The notes beneath the pieces were generated by a model. It saw nothing but the letters and a program-made list of their open reading frames with translations. It searched no databases and was not told where the DNA came from. Below are positions 17,462-27,549 of a stretch of 64,000 nt of DNA, one piece after another. Numbering within the stretch: position 1 is the stretch's first letter; the number at the start of each line of letters is the position of its first letter. Made by a program: the position numbers and the translations under genes. The stretch lies in assembly GCF_000175935.2 (NCBI RefSeq), contig NC_014837.1, positions 2,728,001 through 2,792,000 of the forward strand, in the 5' to 3' direction. Origin of the DNA: Pantoea sp. At-9b. Its GTDB lineage: Bacteria; Pseudomonadota; Gammaproteobacteria; Enterobacterales; Enterobacteriaceae.

Positions 17462-18958
17462 TTACTTATCATTGGTCTTCAGCGAAGGCAGTTTCGACAC
17501 CAGACGCAGCGATACCGTCAGGCCTTCCAGCTGATAATGCGGACGCAGGAAGAATTTCGCCGCGTAATAACCCGGATTGTCTTCCTGCTCCTCAACGTTA
17601 ACCTCGGCTGCGGCCAACGGTTTGCGTGATTTGGTTTCCTGCGAAGAGTTAGCCGGGTCGCCGTCTACGTAGTTCATCACCCAGTCGTTCAGCCAGCGCT
17701 CCATCTCATCGCGCTCACGGAAGGAGCCGATTTTGTCACGCACGATGCACTTCAGATAGTGAGCAAAGCGGCAGCAGGCAAACAGATACGGCAGACGTGC
17801 CGCCAGACGCGCATTGGCAGTAGCATCAGCATCGTGGTATTCCGCCGGTTTCTGCAGTGACTGCGCACCAATAAAGGCCGCGAAGTCCGAATTCTTACGA
17901 TGCACCAGCGGCATAAAACCGTTTTTTGCCAGCTCAGCTTCACGACGGTCACTGATGGCGATCTCGGTCGGACATTTCATGTCCACACCACCATCGTCAC
18001 TGGGGAAGGTATGGCACGGCAGGTTTTCGACCGCCCCGCCCGACTCCACACCACGGATCGAGGTACACCAGCCATACTCTTTAAATGAACGGTTGATGTT
18101 GGCAGCCATCGCATAGGCGGCGTTGCTCCAGGCGTAATTGTTATGATCAGAGCCATCGGTTTGCTCCTCAAAATCATAACTGTCCACCGGATTGGTACGG
18201 ATACCGTATGGCAGGCGCGCAAGGAAACGTGGCATCACCAGGCCAAGGTAACGTGAATCCTCCGACTCACGCAGGCTGCGCCAGGCGGCATATTCGGTGT
18301 TCTGGAAAATCTTGGTCAGATCGCGTGGGTTCGCCAGTTCCTGCCATGATTCCATCTGCATCACTTCCGGTGCCGCACCGGTGATAAACGGACAGTGGGC
18401 CGCTGCGCCAATACGTGCCATCTCACCCAGCAGTTCCACATCCTGTGGACCATGGTCAAAGTAGTAATCCCCGACCAGGCAACCGAAAGGTTCACCGCCA
18501 AACTGGCCATATTCCTGCTCATAGATTTTCTTAAACAGCGGGCTGCGATCCCAGCCAACGCCTTTGTAACGCTTCAGGGTCCGTCCCAGTTCCTGCTTGG
18601 AGATACTCATAAAGCGGATTTTCAGCATCTCATCGGTTTCGGTGTTGTTCACCAGATAACTCAGGCCACGCCACGCACTTTCCAGTTTTTGGAACTCCTG
18701 GTGGTGAATAATCTGGTTAACCTGCTGCGACAATTTCTCGTCAATTTCCGCGATCAGTGACTGGATAGTGCGGTACGAATCGTTGGAGATGGTGACGCTG
18801 TTCTCCAGCGCTTGCTGTGCCAGGGTTTTGACCGCGTTTTCAACCGCTTCCCGTGCCTGATCGTTCTTCGGACGAAACTCTTTGCTGAGAAGAGCGCTGA
18901 ATTCATCCTGGCTGAAGCTGGATGCGCCTTGCGGCTGCTGCTGCAATTTCTCGCTCAT
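17462..18958 (-). CDS. tssC: TssC sheath large subunit
   Basis: TssC pairs with TssB to form the contractile sheath. The 498-residue product has strong family text: EFQKLESAWRGLSYLVNNT, LKIRFMSISKQELGRTLKR, SPLFKKIYEQEYGQFGGEP, RFLARLPYG, and the C-terminal YYAAKFFLRPHYQLEGLTVS. Its ATG shares one base with the tssB stop (TAATG), indicating translational coupling that keeps the two subunits balanced. Confidence 0.98.
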   Translation of the reverse strand: MSEKLQQQPQGASSFSQDEFSALLSKEFRPKNDQAREAVENAVKTLAQQALENSVTISNDSYRTIQSLIAEIDEKLSQQVNQIIHHQEFQKLESAWRGLSYLVNNTETDEMLKIRFMSISKQELGRTLKRYKGVGWDRSPLFKKIYEQEYGQFGGEPFGCLVGDYYFDHGPQDVELLGEMARIGAAAHCPFITGAAPEVMQMESWQELANPRDLTKIFQNTEYAAWRSLRESEDSRYLGLVMPRFLARLPYGIRTNPVDSYDFEEQTDGSDHNNYAWSNAAYAMAANINRSFKEYGWCTSIRGVESGGAVENLPCHTFPSDDGGVDMKCPTEIAISDRREAELAKNGFMPLVHRKNSDFAAFIGAQSLQKPAEYHDADATANARLAARLPYLFACCRFAHYLKCIVRDKIGSFRERDEMERWLNDWVMNYVDGDPANSSQETKSRKPLAAAEVNVEEQEDNPGYYAAKFFLRPHYQLEGLTVSLRLVSKLPSLKTNDK

Positions 18959-19488
18959 TATTGTTCCTCCTTACCTTCTGCCACGTCGGCCTGCTTCGGC
19001 AGATGCGTCAGCGCCTGCAACAGCGTCGGGTCATGCAGAATTTTGCCAATCAACTCTTCCGCACCGTTTTTGCCATCCATATAAGTCAACAGGTTGGCAA
19101 GCTGGGTACGTGCTTCCAGCAGCTTGTTCAGTGGCTCCACGTGGCGGGCAATCGCATCGGGCGAGAAGTCATCCATGCTTTCGAAGGTCAGTTCGACATT
19201 GAGTTTGCCCTCACCCGTCAGGGTGTTATCAACCTGAAACGCCGCACGCGGTTTCATCGCCTTCATGCGCTCGTCAAAGTTATCAATATCGATCTCAAGG
19301 AATTTACGGTCATCGACGGCAGCCTGCGGTTCCAGTGGCTTGCCAGCGAGGTCTGCCAGCACACCCATCACGAACGGCAGCTGGATTTTGCGTTCCGCGC
19401 CATAGATCTCCACGTCATATTCGATTTGAACGCGGGGCGCGCGATTGCGGGCGATAAATTTCTGCCCGCTGGATTTCATTGTGGCCAT
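18958..19488 (-). CDS. tssB: TssB sheath small subunit
   Basis: The small sheath subunit, whose C-terminus is normally exposed to ClpV. I chose the ATG at 19488 (MATMKSSGQKFIARNRAPR, 176 residues) because GGAG lies six bases upstream; an in-frame ATG four codons earlier overlaps that ribosome site. Family text: VQIEYDVEIYGAERKIQLPF, VMGVLADLAG, RKFLEIDIDNFDERMKAMKP. It overlaps tssC by one base. Confidence 0.96.
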   Translation of the reverse strand: MATMKSSGQKFIARNRAPRVQIEYDVEIYGAERKIQLPFVMGVLADLAGKPLEPQAAVDDRKFLEIDIDNFDERMKAMKPRAAFQVDNTLTGEGKLNVELTFESMDDFSPDAIARHVEPLNKLLEARTQLANLLTYMDGKNGAEELIGKILHDPTLLQALTHLPKQADVAEGKEEQ

Positions 19489-19560
19489 GATTTTCTCCAT
19501 AAATGATGCGCGGGTTAAGGCGCGCAGGTGTCACTGCGTGATGAAGCGCTGGACGCGGCG

Positions 19561-20571
19561 TTAGTCGTGGCGTCCGAAGATGTTTTGCAACTGATGAACG
19601 CCATCCGGTGCCAGATCGCGGATGATGTCCATAAAATCGAGTTCGATCAGCCGCTGTACGCGGTCAATCATTAACGGAGCCGGATGGCTTGGCTCATGCT
19701 GGGCGAAGTATTGCTTCACCTTTTCCAGCATCAATTGGGCATCCGCGCGGCTGGTTAACTGTGCTGTGCGCCAGTCCGGTGCATGGCGGGTCGCCATCGA
19801 CGCTGGCGCGTCGGCGTGCTGATCATCGGTGACATCAGGTTGTGCTTCCGCGGTATCAGCGGATTGCGTCAGGCTGACCAGCAACGCAAAACTTTTCTGC
19901 AATTGCGCCATATCAGGCACCGCGCTTTCACCAAGACGTTCAGCGAGGAGCGCATGCAGGCTTTGCAGGTGTTGATGAATGTGCTGCAAGGTGGCGGCGG
20001 CAGGTTGCCCCTGCTGCGCCAGTTCGTCGCGCAAACGCGCCATCCCACCCGGGTAGTCAGGTGTCTCCATTTTGCTGCCATCACACAGGGCGATGGCATC
20101 ACGTAGCGTGATGGCGTCCGAGGCGTGACGTAACAGCCAGGCCTGCCGCACCGCTGCCGTTAACGTAGACGCGTCCTCAAGCAGTGCCAACGCGTTGATG
20201 CGATAGAACGGGTCCTGTTCGCCGTCCTCTTCCAGCCGGGGCCAGAGGGGTTCCCAGTAGCGCAATAGCGCCTGCTCAATCAGTTCCAGCCCCTGCGCAT
20301 AGCCTGGCAGACCGTTAAGATGGGTCCACGCCTGGGTGAGGGACAGCATTACGCGCAAATCTTTACTGCGGCTCAGCAACTCCGTTGCCAGCTTTTCCAC
20401 CCGGTTCCAGTCAGCCGGCTCTGCCGGGATAATGGTTTCACCAAATTGTTGCTCAGCTTTACCGGCGCTGGCTTGTTCCATCGCCTGGAAATCGGCGTGA
20501 TATTCCAGGTTGTCGCCGCAGGGGTCGTCGTTGCTGATCGGCTCCAGCAACGCATCGAGATTGATTGTCAT
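19561..20571 (-). CDS. tssA: TssA cap/baseplate protein
   Basis: TssA proteins coordinate baseplate and tail assembly. The 336-residue product carries the N-terminal ImpA_N domain: LLEPISNDDPCGDNLEYHAD, then DWNRVEKLATELLSRSKDLR and LTQAWTHLNGLPGYAQGL. The C-terminal part is a short helical domain (LMLEKVKQYFAQHEPSHPAP, LIELDFMDIIRDLAPDG). It is 12 bases downstream of tagF and 72 upstream of tssB. Confidence 0.94.
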   Translation of the reverse strand: MTINLDALLEPISNDDPCGDNLEYHADFQAMEQASAGKAEQQFGETIIPAEPADWNRVEKLATELLSRSKDLRVMLSLTQAWTHLNGLPGYAQGLELIEQALLRYWEPLWPRLEEDGEQDPFYRINALALLEDASTLTAAVRQAWLLRHASDAITLRDAIALCDGSKMETPDYPGGMARLRDELAQQGQPAAATLQHIHQHLQSLHALLAERLGESAVPDMAQLQKSFALLVSLTQSADTAEAQPDVTDDQHADAPASMATRHAPDWRTAQLTSRADAQLMLEKVKQYFAQHEPSHPAPLMIDRVQRLIELDFMDIIRDLAPDGVHQLQNIFGRHD

Positions 20572-20583
20572 GCGGGTTGCACC

Positions 20584-21297
20584 TCAGGATTCAAACATCG
20601 GGGGATAAAGTCCATTTCGTCCGGGCTTCGCGCCGCCTGCCGGATCAAACAGCAACGAAAACAGCTGGGCGGTGAAGTTGCCGCTATGCACATGGGTGTA
20701 GAGCGGAAAGCCGTCGCTTTGATTGGTCCACCAGAAACTGGTGTAAAATTGGGGGTCAAAGCTGTCGGCAGGCAGTTGCCAGCTCAGGTTCGACACACTG
20801 CTCCCTTCACCAATAATCGCCAGAATCTCTGATGACTCTCCCCCCTCCGTCGGCTGCGGCAGAGGAATGCTGAGCAGCGCCTGATCCAACTGCTCCGGGC
20901 TGCTGCCGTCGCGCACCACACGCAGTAACGTATTGCCGACCTGTTGATACCAGTCACCCGCGCGGCCCAGCATGGCAGGCGACCATTCTGTTGGACTGAA
21001 GTGGCGCAGAGCGCACAGTGGATAGTGGCGGCCAACGCTGTCGCGTGAGGCAGTCAGGCTCCCCATCTGCACCAGTTGAGTACCGAGCATCGGTGGCACG
21101 ACAAAATTCCATACCGGTGCGCTGAGAAACGCGCGCGAAGGCGCACTCTCCCCTTCGGCACTGGTTTGCCAGTGGTGTAACCCCACCTGAAACCAGTGTG
21201 ACCATTGCCGTAGCAAGCTATCGGGAAAGCGCCGCTTAACAAAATCACCCGCACTGGGCAGTTTGCCGTACCAGCCGGGTGCTGCGTATTGCGTCAT
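20584..21297 (-). CDS. tagF: TagF (ImpM/SciT) T6SS regulator
   Basis: TagF represses T6SS assembly post-translationally in systems that also have PpkA/PppA/Fha. The 237-residue product starts with family text GWYGKLPSAGDFVKRRFPDS, followed by WNFVVPPMLGTQLVQMGSLT, SVGRHYPLCA and a C-terminal FWWTNQ segment. As a stand-alone protein it differs from the TagF-PppA fusion of some species. It lies between tssM and tssA with gaps of 14 and 12 bases. Confidence 0.94.
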   Translation of the reverse strand: MTQYAAPGWYGKLPSAGDFVKRRFPDSLLRQWSHWFQVGLHHWQTSAEGESAPSRAFLSAPVWNFVVPPMLGTQLVQMGSLTASRDSVGRHYPLCALRHFSPTEWSPAMLGRAGDWYQQVGNTLLRVVRDGSSPEQLDQALLSIPLPQPTEGGESSEILAIIGEGSSVSNLSWQLPADSFDPQFYTSFWWTNQSDGFPLYTHVHSGNFTAQLFSLLFDPAGGAKPGRNGLYPPMFES

Positions 21298-21311
21298 CGT
21301 AAGACTCCGAT

Positions 21312-24300
21312 TCAGGGGCAGCTAAAAGCGGGAAGCTGGAACGGGTTGCGAATACTGCCGGGCGTAAACGACAGCGTGACCTGATGTCCTTCGACGTTAA
21401 AGCTGGCTTCGCGCGTCAGGCCGCCGGACGGGGTCAGCCGGGCGCGATCGAAAAAGCGATTCAGTGCCCAGGGACCGCTGGTGACCAGCGTGGAGGTGGT
21501 GCCATTGGTTAAGCCAAGCTGCATACGCACCTGGCTGGTGCCACCAGGCCCCGGCCAACTGACCATCTGTACCGCCTGTGGGCCATGGCTGTAGCGCAGG
21601 ATCTGTCCATCGACATCCAGCGTCAGGGTGAGGATATCGTTATCCATTTTCACCGTGCGCAGTGTGACGCGGAAGGATGGCGTGGTGGCACCATTGGTAA
21701 AGAACGCATCGCGAATTGACTGGGCCTGCTGGAACGGACGCAGCAACGCCTCACCACCCGGCAAGGTTTTGCCATCAATCCCCGGCGTGAAACGCCAGGC
21801 CGCGTGGGTGGTATCGACTTTGCTCGCCAGATTGTCACGGAAGAAGCTGTCCATCAGACCGCTTCCCGGCGCAAACATGCGCGCCAGATCGTCGGGTGTC
21901 ACTTCGTTGCGGCCAGTGCGCACCAGCGGATAACGTCCGGCGATGGCCTGCTGGCAGAAACTGCCCACCTCCATCTGGATACGTTTACGCACGTTATCCA
22001 TATCGCGACGCTGGGCGTCCGAACTGGCCCCCACCGCCATGCTGGAGACCATGTTTTGTAACGTTCCGGGTAAACGACCTGCGCTGGCCTGTACGCGGCT
22101 GATGGCATCGCTCGATGGCGGTGGCATCCCGCTGTTGGCCGCATCCTGCACCGCCGTCAGGTAACGATAGAGATCGTCAATCTGGTGCAGAAAATCATCC
22201 ACCGCCAATACTTTACTGCCCTGTTGTAACGGCTGCGCCAGTTCGATGATCGAGGCAAAATGCGCACCCACCACTTGTTCCGGTGCCGGGTTAGCGTCGC
22301 TCTGCGCCGCATTGGCCTTCGGCGCACTGAATAACGCCTGTAAGGTGCGGGTGGCGCTGTTGTCTGACGCTGGCGGCGCAGTTTGTGCCGCTTTGTCATC
22401 CGTTGATGCACGCGTCAGCGTCAGCACTTTGCTCAGGTTGATGACCAACTGGCGTAACGGTGAGTGGTTGCCAGAAAGCAGACGGGCAGTGTTGATGCGC
22501 TGTGCAAGGTCGGCGCTGTTATTGAGCTGAATATCGCTGAGGAATTGTTCCCACTGGCGAATGTAATCCTGCATATAAAGCTGGCGCACCGCTAAGTCGG
22601 TCTGCTGGCTGTTTTCCTGCTGCGTGGTGCCGCCCAGTACCCAGCGATCGTCCTGGTACAGTGCCTGCGTCACCGGCGCAATTTGCTTATCAACATGCTG
22701 CCAGTATCCGTCCGGGGTATACAGGCCGGGGACGCCATCGTTGACCGATTTACCGCTTTTACGTGAGAACACCAGTTCGCTTTGTGGACCGCCGAGCGCG
22801 GCGAGGGTGACCGTGGGTAAGCTGCCATCACGTTGTAGCAGGCGCTTCAGGCGTCCGTAAACGCGCTGTGATAGCGGCATCTGATTAATCAGCGCCTGCT
22901 CGCGCTTTACCAGCGCATCATCCTGCGCATACGGCGAGGACTGGATTTGCGTTTCCAGCAGCTGTTGCAGATGCCACGCCAGCTGTTGGACTTCCTGCTG
23001 GGTCACGTTCTGCGGCAGCTCACGCGAGATATTCAGCATCAGCCAGGCTTGCAGGAACTTGCCATCATAATGCTTCGGTTGATACAGCATCTGATACGCT
23101 TTCAGCGCCTCGTAGCTGTAATCCGCATCACTGCCGTTGTCATTACGCAGCCAGCGGGTGATGTTTTGCGCCACCTGTGGCAGCAACAATTGCTTCAGCG
23201 CTTTGTTGTACAGTGCCTGGCTGGCGTCACTCACTTCAGTGCCACGGTACAACCACATACGATGCGTCAGCGGCGGGTCCTGCAATGAAAAGTCTTTGCT
23301 CTCCGGCAGATGCAACAGCGTGTTGAGATACGGTACCAGCGCAAACAAATCGCCGCTGCCCTGCCGTTGCAACTGCTCGCCAAGTTGCTCAACCTGCGGC
23401 GTTTTGGCGGCCATCTCCTGCAAATATGCTTTGTTTTTACTGTAACTGGTCAGCCACAACGCACCAGCAATCACCACGATGACCAACAGCGCCAGATAGC
23501 CGGACCATAATCCCGCGCGATTGCGCAGTTCCCACCAGCGATTGCTGGCTGCCAGACCGGACTCCTGAAATACCACATCTTCCAGCATGTCTTTCAGGAA
23601 AAAGCTTTGCCCTTTGGTCGGCGGGATTGGTGCATCTTTCCCCACCTGATCCCAGCGGCCTGATTCGCCGTCCTGTTGTCCCGGCAAATGCAACGCGCGG
23701 GTTAACTCCCCCATCACGCGGTCAAACGGCAGCCCTTCCTGGGTGCCACTGGCAAAGTAGATGCCGCGCGGGGCGAACTGGGTTTCAAAATCGGAGCGGG
23801 CGAATAAGGTATCCAGTGCTTCGGCCAGCAACGGACGTAATGCGGCAAACTCCTGCGGGAACAGATAACTTTCCGCTCGCGCCTGGGCGTCGCTTTCCGT
23901 CAGCAAGGTATCGGCTAACCCGGCATCCAGACGTTGTTGCAGCAGCGAATACTCCTGCTGGAACTGGCTACTCAGTTCGAAATCTGCCGTAGACGCCTGC
24001 GCCCAGGGGAAGGTGAAGCCCCAGATTTGTTCGCGCTGGGTTTTATCCAGCCCGGCAAAATAGCTGCGGAACCCCTTCAACAAATCCGCCTTGGTGACCA
24101 GTACGTAGACCGGGAAACGAATACCGAGACGGTCGTGCAGTTCCATCAGACGCTGACGTAAGGCCAGCGCCTGATTGCGCAAGGCTTCCGGCGTCTGACT
24201 TAATAAATCCGCCACGCTCAGGGTGACGATCACACCATTGATCGGCTGGCGGCCACGGTATTTGCAAAGCAACGCCAGAAAATGGTGCCACTCGCTGGCA

Positions 24301-24938
24301 TCGCGCTCCTGTTGGCTTTCCTGGGTGGTGTAGCGCCCGGCGGTGTCCAGCAGCACCGCGTCATTCGTAAACCACCAGTCGCAGTTGCGCGTACCCCCAA
24401 TGCCCCGCAGCGCCGCCTTACCGAACTTATCAGCCAGCGGGAATTGCAGACCGGAATTGACCAGCGCGGTAGTTTTTCCGGCACCCGGTGCGCCGATGAT
24501 CATGTACCACGGCAGTTGATAGAGGTACTGGCGGCTGAAACGCTGCGCCCAAAACGGCGTACCTTTGCTGTTGTGACGCTGGAAATGCGCTTTTTTCAGC
24601 ATCTCCGTAGCTTCGCCAAAACGGCTCGCCAGCACCTGCTCCTCGTTGGTCAGGCGTTTACGATCCTGTTCAGGCTCACCGGTCGGGGTGGTTTCCAGGC
24701 TCGACATCAGTTTACGGTTGAGCCACATGTTGTAGAGGCGAGGAATCGCCTGGCTCAACCCCCACACCAGATACAGCAAGGCAATACTGATCACGCGATT
24801 CTGCTCCGGTTCGAGCGGCCGCGAATCGACAATCGAGAACACCGGGCCAATCACCCAGATGATAAATGACAGCGCCGTGATACCGACAAAACCCCAGGCG
24901 AGGCGGCTGGTCAGTACGGCAAAAAGCAGATTCAGCAT
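21312..24938 (-). CDS. tssM: TssM (IcmF) membrane-complex protein
   Basis: TssM spans the inner membrane and periplasm and contacts TssJ and TssL. The 1208-residue product has two N-terminal transmembrane segments (about 10-35 and 48-66), a cytoplasmic NTPase-like domain with an intact Walker A GAPGAGKT (149-156), a third transmembrane segment (GYLALLVIVVIAGALWL, near 470-490) and a long periplasmic part ending in the TssJ-binding beta region. An intact P-loop is notable since some homologues lack it. The gene starts 3 bases after tssL. Confidence 0.97.
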   Translation of the reverse strand: MLNLLFAVLTSRLAWGFVGITALSFIIWVIGPVFSIVDSRPLEPEQNRVISIALLYLVWGLSQAIPRLYNMWLNRKLMSSLETTPTGEPEQDRKRLTNEEQVLASRFGEATEMLKKAHFQRHNSKGTPFWAQRFSRQYLYQLPWYMIIGAPGAGKTTALVNSGLQFPLADKFGKAALRGIGGTRNCDWWFTNDAVLLDTAGRYTTQESQQERDASEWHHFLALLCKYRGRQPINGVIVTLSVADLLSQTPEALRNQALALRQRLMELHDRLGIRFPVYVLVTKADLLKGFRSYFAGLDKTQREQIWGFTFPWAQASTADFELSSQFQQEYSLLQQRLDAGLADTLLTESDAQARAESYLFPQEFAALRPLLAEALDTLFARSDFETQFAPRGIYFASGTQEGLPFDRVMGELTRALHLPGQQDGESGRWDQVGKDAPIPPTKGQSFFLKDMLEDVVFQESGLAASNRWWELRNRAGLWSGYLALLVIVVIAGALWLTSYSKNKAYLQEMAAKTPQVEQLGEQLQRQGSGDLFALVPYLNTLLHLPESKDFSLQDPPLTHRMWLYRGTEVSDASQALYNKALKQLLLPQVAQNITRWLRNDNGSDADYSYEALKAYQMLYQPKHYDGKFLQAWLMLNISRELPQNVTQQEVQQLAWHLQQLLETQIQSSPYAQDDALVKREQALINQMPLSQRVYGRLKRLLQRDGSLPTVTLAALGGPQSELVFSRKSGKSVNDGVPGLYTPDGYWQHVDKQIAPVTQALYQDDRWVLGGTTQQENSQQTDLAVRQLYMQDYIRQWEQFLSDIQLNNSADLAQRINTARLLSGNHSPLRQLVINLSKVLTLTRASTDDKAAQTAPPASDNSATRTLQALFSAPKANAAQSDANPAPEQVVGAHFASIIELAQPLQQGSKVLAVDDFLHQIDDLYRYLTAVQDAANSGMPPPSSDAISRVQASAGRLPGTLQNMVSSMAVGASSDAQRRDMDNVRKRIQMEVGSFCQQAIAGRYPLVRTGRNEVTPDDLARMFAPGSGLMDSFFRDNLASKVDTTHAAWRFTPGIDGKTLPGGEALLRPFQQAQSIRDAFFTNGATTPSFRVTLRTVKMDNDILTLTLDVDGQILRYSHGPQAVQMVSWPGPGGTSQVRMQLGLTNGTTSTLVTSGPWALNRFFDRARLTPSGGLTREASFNVEGHQVTLSFTPGSIRNPFQLPAFSCP

Positions 24939-24941
24939 GGA

Positions 24942-26183
24942 TTAGTTCCCTCTCGCCAGGCCGTTAAGTTCAGCTTGCGTCGCATCCGGTGCCACCAGCA
25001 GCGTGATCTCCACACGGCGGTTACGCGCACGGTTCTCGGCACTGGTATTTGGCACCAGCGGATTGCTCTCGCCGCGCCCTTCTGCTTTCACGCGTGCCGG
25101 TTGGGTGAGTTGCTGTTGCAACAAGGTTTGAACCGACTGAGCGCGTGCCAGGGAGAGTTCATAGTTGGAAGCAAAACGGGCGCTGCGGATCGGAACGTTA
25201 TCGCTGTAACCCACCACCAGAATCTTGCCGCTGACGTTATTCATCGCCGCCGCAATACGTTGGATAACCGCTTCATAACGGCCACGCACTGTGGTCGCGC
25301 CGGAGGTGAACAAGCCATCCCCTTTCAGCGTCACGACGCTTTGATCGGCCTCATCACGCACCGCCACCAGACCGGCATCAATTTCCGGCTTGAGGAAAGT
25401 TTTCAGATTAAGCGCAGCAGGCGGCGGCGGTGCCGGATTACGGATCTGCATTTCCGGTAATGAGGTTTGATAGATGTTGGCCAGTACCGGCGTGGTGTAA
25501 TCACCCAGCCGCCAGTTAAGAATGATATAGAACAGACAGGCACCGAGCGCCGCCACCGCAGCAAAGGCCCACAGCGGGATCATCGGACGCCACAACTTGC
25601 GCAACACCGGTTGATCGGTCGGATGCACCGACAGTGCCGCCGCATAGCTGCCGCGCACGCTTTTGATCATCTGCAACAGTCGTTGTTTGATGGTTTCCAG
25701 CTGCGAGCGCCCGTTGTCCAGCACCCGATAGCGCCCTTCAAAACCGAGCAGCAGGCAAAAGTAGATCAATTCCAGCAACAGGATATGCTGACGCGGATTC
25801 TGCGACAGTTTGGCCAGCAACTGGAAAAACTTCTCCCCGCCCCAGGTTTCATTGTGAAAAGTGACCAGCAAACCGTTGCTGGTCCAGACGCCACGACTGC
25901 CCCAGGGCGTCAGTGCGGCGGCTTCATCCAGCGCGGTGCACAGGCAGTAACGCGCACCAATGATCACTTCATAACTCAGGCCCGACTGCTGACAACTCAG
26001 TTCAAAGTGACGGATCTGATCAATCAATTGCTGACGCAGACGCGCGGGATCGTCATGGGAAACGGAGTGCCGGATCTGCGGGATGGCGTTAATCAGCGGG
26101 TTGGCCGCCGCCACCAACACATTCTGGTGGCTAACATCGGGCTGTGCGGCATCGCTATTCGGTTTCTGTTGTGGCTGCATCAT
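24942..26183 (-). CDS. tssL: TssL (DotU) with OmpA-like domain
   Basis: The 413-residue product combines a cytoplasmic DotU domain (about 30-190; ARYCLCTALDEAA, QLLAKLSQNPRQHILLLELI, LLLGFEGRYRV), one transmembrane segment (about 203-223) and a C-terminal OmpA-like peptidoglycan-binding domain (about 275-405; ILVVGYSDNVP, NYELSLARAQSVQTLL, NRARNRRVEI). The fused domain anchors the trans-envelope complex directly, so no separate TagL is needed. Confidence 0.97.
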   Translation of the reverse strand: MMQPQQKPNSDAAQPDVSHQNVLVAAANPLINAIPQIRHSVSHDDPARLRQQLIDQIRHFELSCQQSGLSYEVIIGARYCLCTALDEAAALTPWGSRGVWTSNGLLVTFHNETWGGEKFFQLLAKLSQNPRQHILLLELIYFCLLLGFEGRYRVLDNGRSQLETIKQRLLQMIKSVRGSYAAALSVHPTDQPVLRKLWRPMIPLWAFAAVAALGACLFYIILNWRLGDYTTPVLANIYQTSLPEMQIRNPAPPPPAALNLKTFLKPEIDAGLVAVRDEADQSVVTLKGDGLFTSGATTVRGRYEAVIQRIAAAMNNVSGKILVVGYSDNVPIRSARFASNYELSLARAQSVQTLLQQQLTQPARVKAEGRGESNPLVPNTSAENRARNRRVEITLLVAPDATQAELNGLARGN

Positions 26184-26199
26184 GCGTGCTCAGTTTTGA

Positions 26200-27540
26200 T
26201 TATTCTGACTGACTGCGAATGGCCCAGAACTCCATATTCAGGCCTGGAAATTCTCCGGCGAGATGAAGCGCAAAGGCGCCTGATCGCTCCATCTCCTTCC
26301 ACAGCTCACTGTTTTTATCCAGTTCAAAGTAGCTGTAGCCGGCATGCCACGGGATTTGCGGTGGCGCACCCGGCATGGCGATCAGCGACAGGCCTGGCAA
26401 CTGAAGTTGCACCAGATCGCGAATTTTGGTGACAGGCGCGACTTTCATCTGCGCCGGGAAATGGGTTTTTAACGCCTCGGCAGGTACGCTGGCTTTTACC
26501 GCCAGCACGAAGCCAAACTCGCGCACCATGCTGCTTTCCGGCACCGTTGCCACATTCAACCCATGCGAACGCTGGGTCAGTGGCAGTTGAATGGCGCTCT
26601 CCTCCATCACCTGCGACAAGGCCTGGCGCAGTTGTAAGGTCAATCGCGTAAAGCAGCCATGCAGATCGTCATGGTCATAACGCGGGAAGACATCTGGCGT
26701 GCGGGCGGGTGACCAGGTGCACAGCTCTGACGCCAGTTGCAGCCAGTGGCTAAACAGGGATTCAGGATGCAGTAACGGTAAGCTTTGCAGATGTGCATGC
26801 AGACCCAACTGCCGGTTTAACAAGGCCAGCAGCATGAAGTCGACCATATCGGCGCTGTTAAAACGGCCGGTGCCCGGCGTGCGCTGACTCAGTTGCTGAC
26901 TGCGTTGCTGGATCAGGCCATGCAGGTCGTTCATCATACTTTGCAGCCCGTGACTCCCGGTCAGGGTAAGCATCGGCGGGATGTAATCGCTGTCGAGACG
27001 CAGGTGATTATCGCTGCGCTTTTCCACCACGCGCGCCACCCCCATCGCCGTCCATTCTGCGGTGAGATCCTGCTCCAGCATCAGGCGCAGGCGCAATTTA
27101 CCGAATTGAACCGTGGCCGCACCGACCGCCAGTGCGTTGTCATCCTCCACCTCACTTTCCCAAGCCAGATAACGTGCCAGCGAGTCCTGCGAATCCTGAA
27201 AGGTCACGGCCTCGCGGCCATTGCGCCGCGTCGGGATTGCCAGCACCACTTTGGCCCGATCGACATTGTCTGGCAGATCCAACGGAGCCGGTCCCTGCTG
27301 AGGCTGGCTGAAGGCAAAAAAAGTGCCATCTGGCAGGCAGCCGCTGGCCGCATTTAAGGCCAGCTTGCCCTGACGCAACAACGCCTCGTCAAACTCAACG
27401 TCAAAAAATCCCCAGGTGTAGACGCGCTGGGACTGACCCCATTCACGTAAGGTACTGTGTAGAAAATTTTCCGACTGCTGGAAGTGATGTGGGCGCAGAA
27501 ACATACCTTCCGTCCACACCACCTTTTCGGCTCTGTTCAT
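26200..27540 (-). CDS. tssK: TssK baseplate-to-membrane adaptor
   Basis: TssK trimers join the baseplate to the TssJLM membrane complex. The 446-residue product starts MNRAEKVVWTEGMFLRPHHF, the family signature; AAAGG lies ahead of this ATG (27540), which I prefer over the ATG two codons upstream. Other family text: LASELCTWSPARTPDVFPRY, YDHDDLHGCFTRLTLQLRQ, and the C-terminal GYSYFELDKNSELWKEMERS. Confidence 0.97.
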   Translation of the reverse strand: MNRAEKVVWTEGMFLRPHHFQQSENFLHSTLREWGQSQRVYTWGFFDVEFDEALLRQGKLALNAASGCLPDGTFFAFSQPQQGPAPLDLPDNVDRAKVVLAIPTRRNGREAVTFQDSQDSLARYLAWESEVEDDNALAVGAATVQFGKLRLRLMLEQDLTAEWTAMGVARVVEKRSDNHLRLDSDYIPPMLTLTGSHGLQSMMNDLHGLIQQRSQQLSQRTPGTGRFNSADMVDFMLLALLNRQLGLHAHLQSLPLLHPESLFSHWLQLASELCTWSPARTPDVFPRYDHDDLHGCFTRLTLQLRQALSQVMEESAIQLPLTQRSHGLNVATVPESSMVREFGFVLAVKASVPAEALKTHFPAQMKVAPVTKIRDLVQLQLPGLSLIAMPGAPPQIPWHAGYSYFELDKNSELWKEMERSGAFALHLAGEFPGLNMEFWAIRSQSE

Positions 27541-27549
27541 AATCATCCT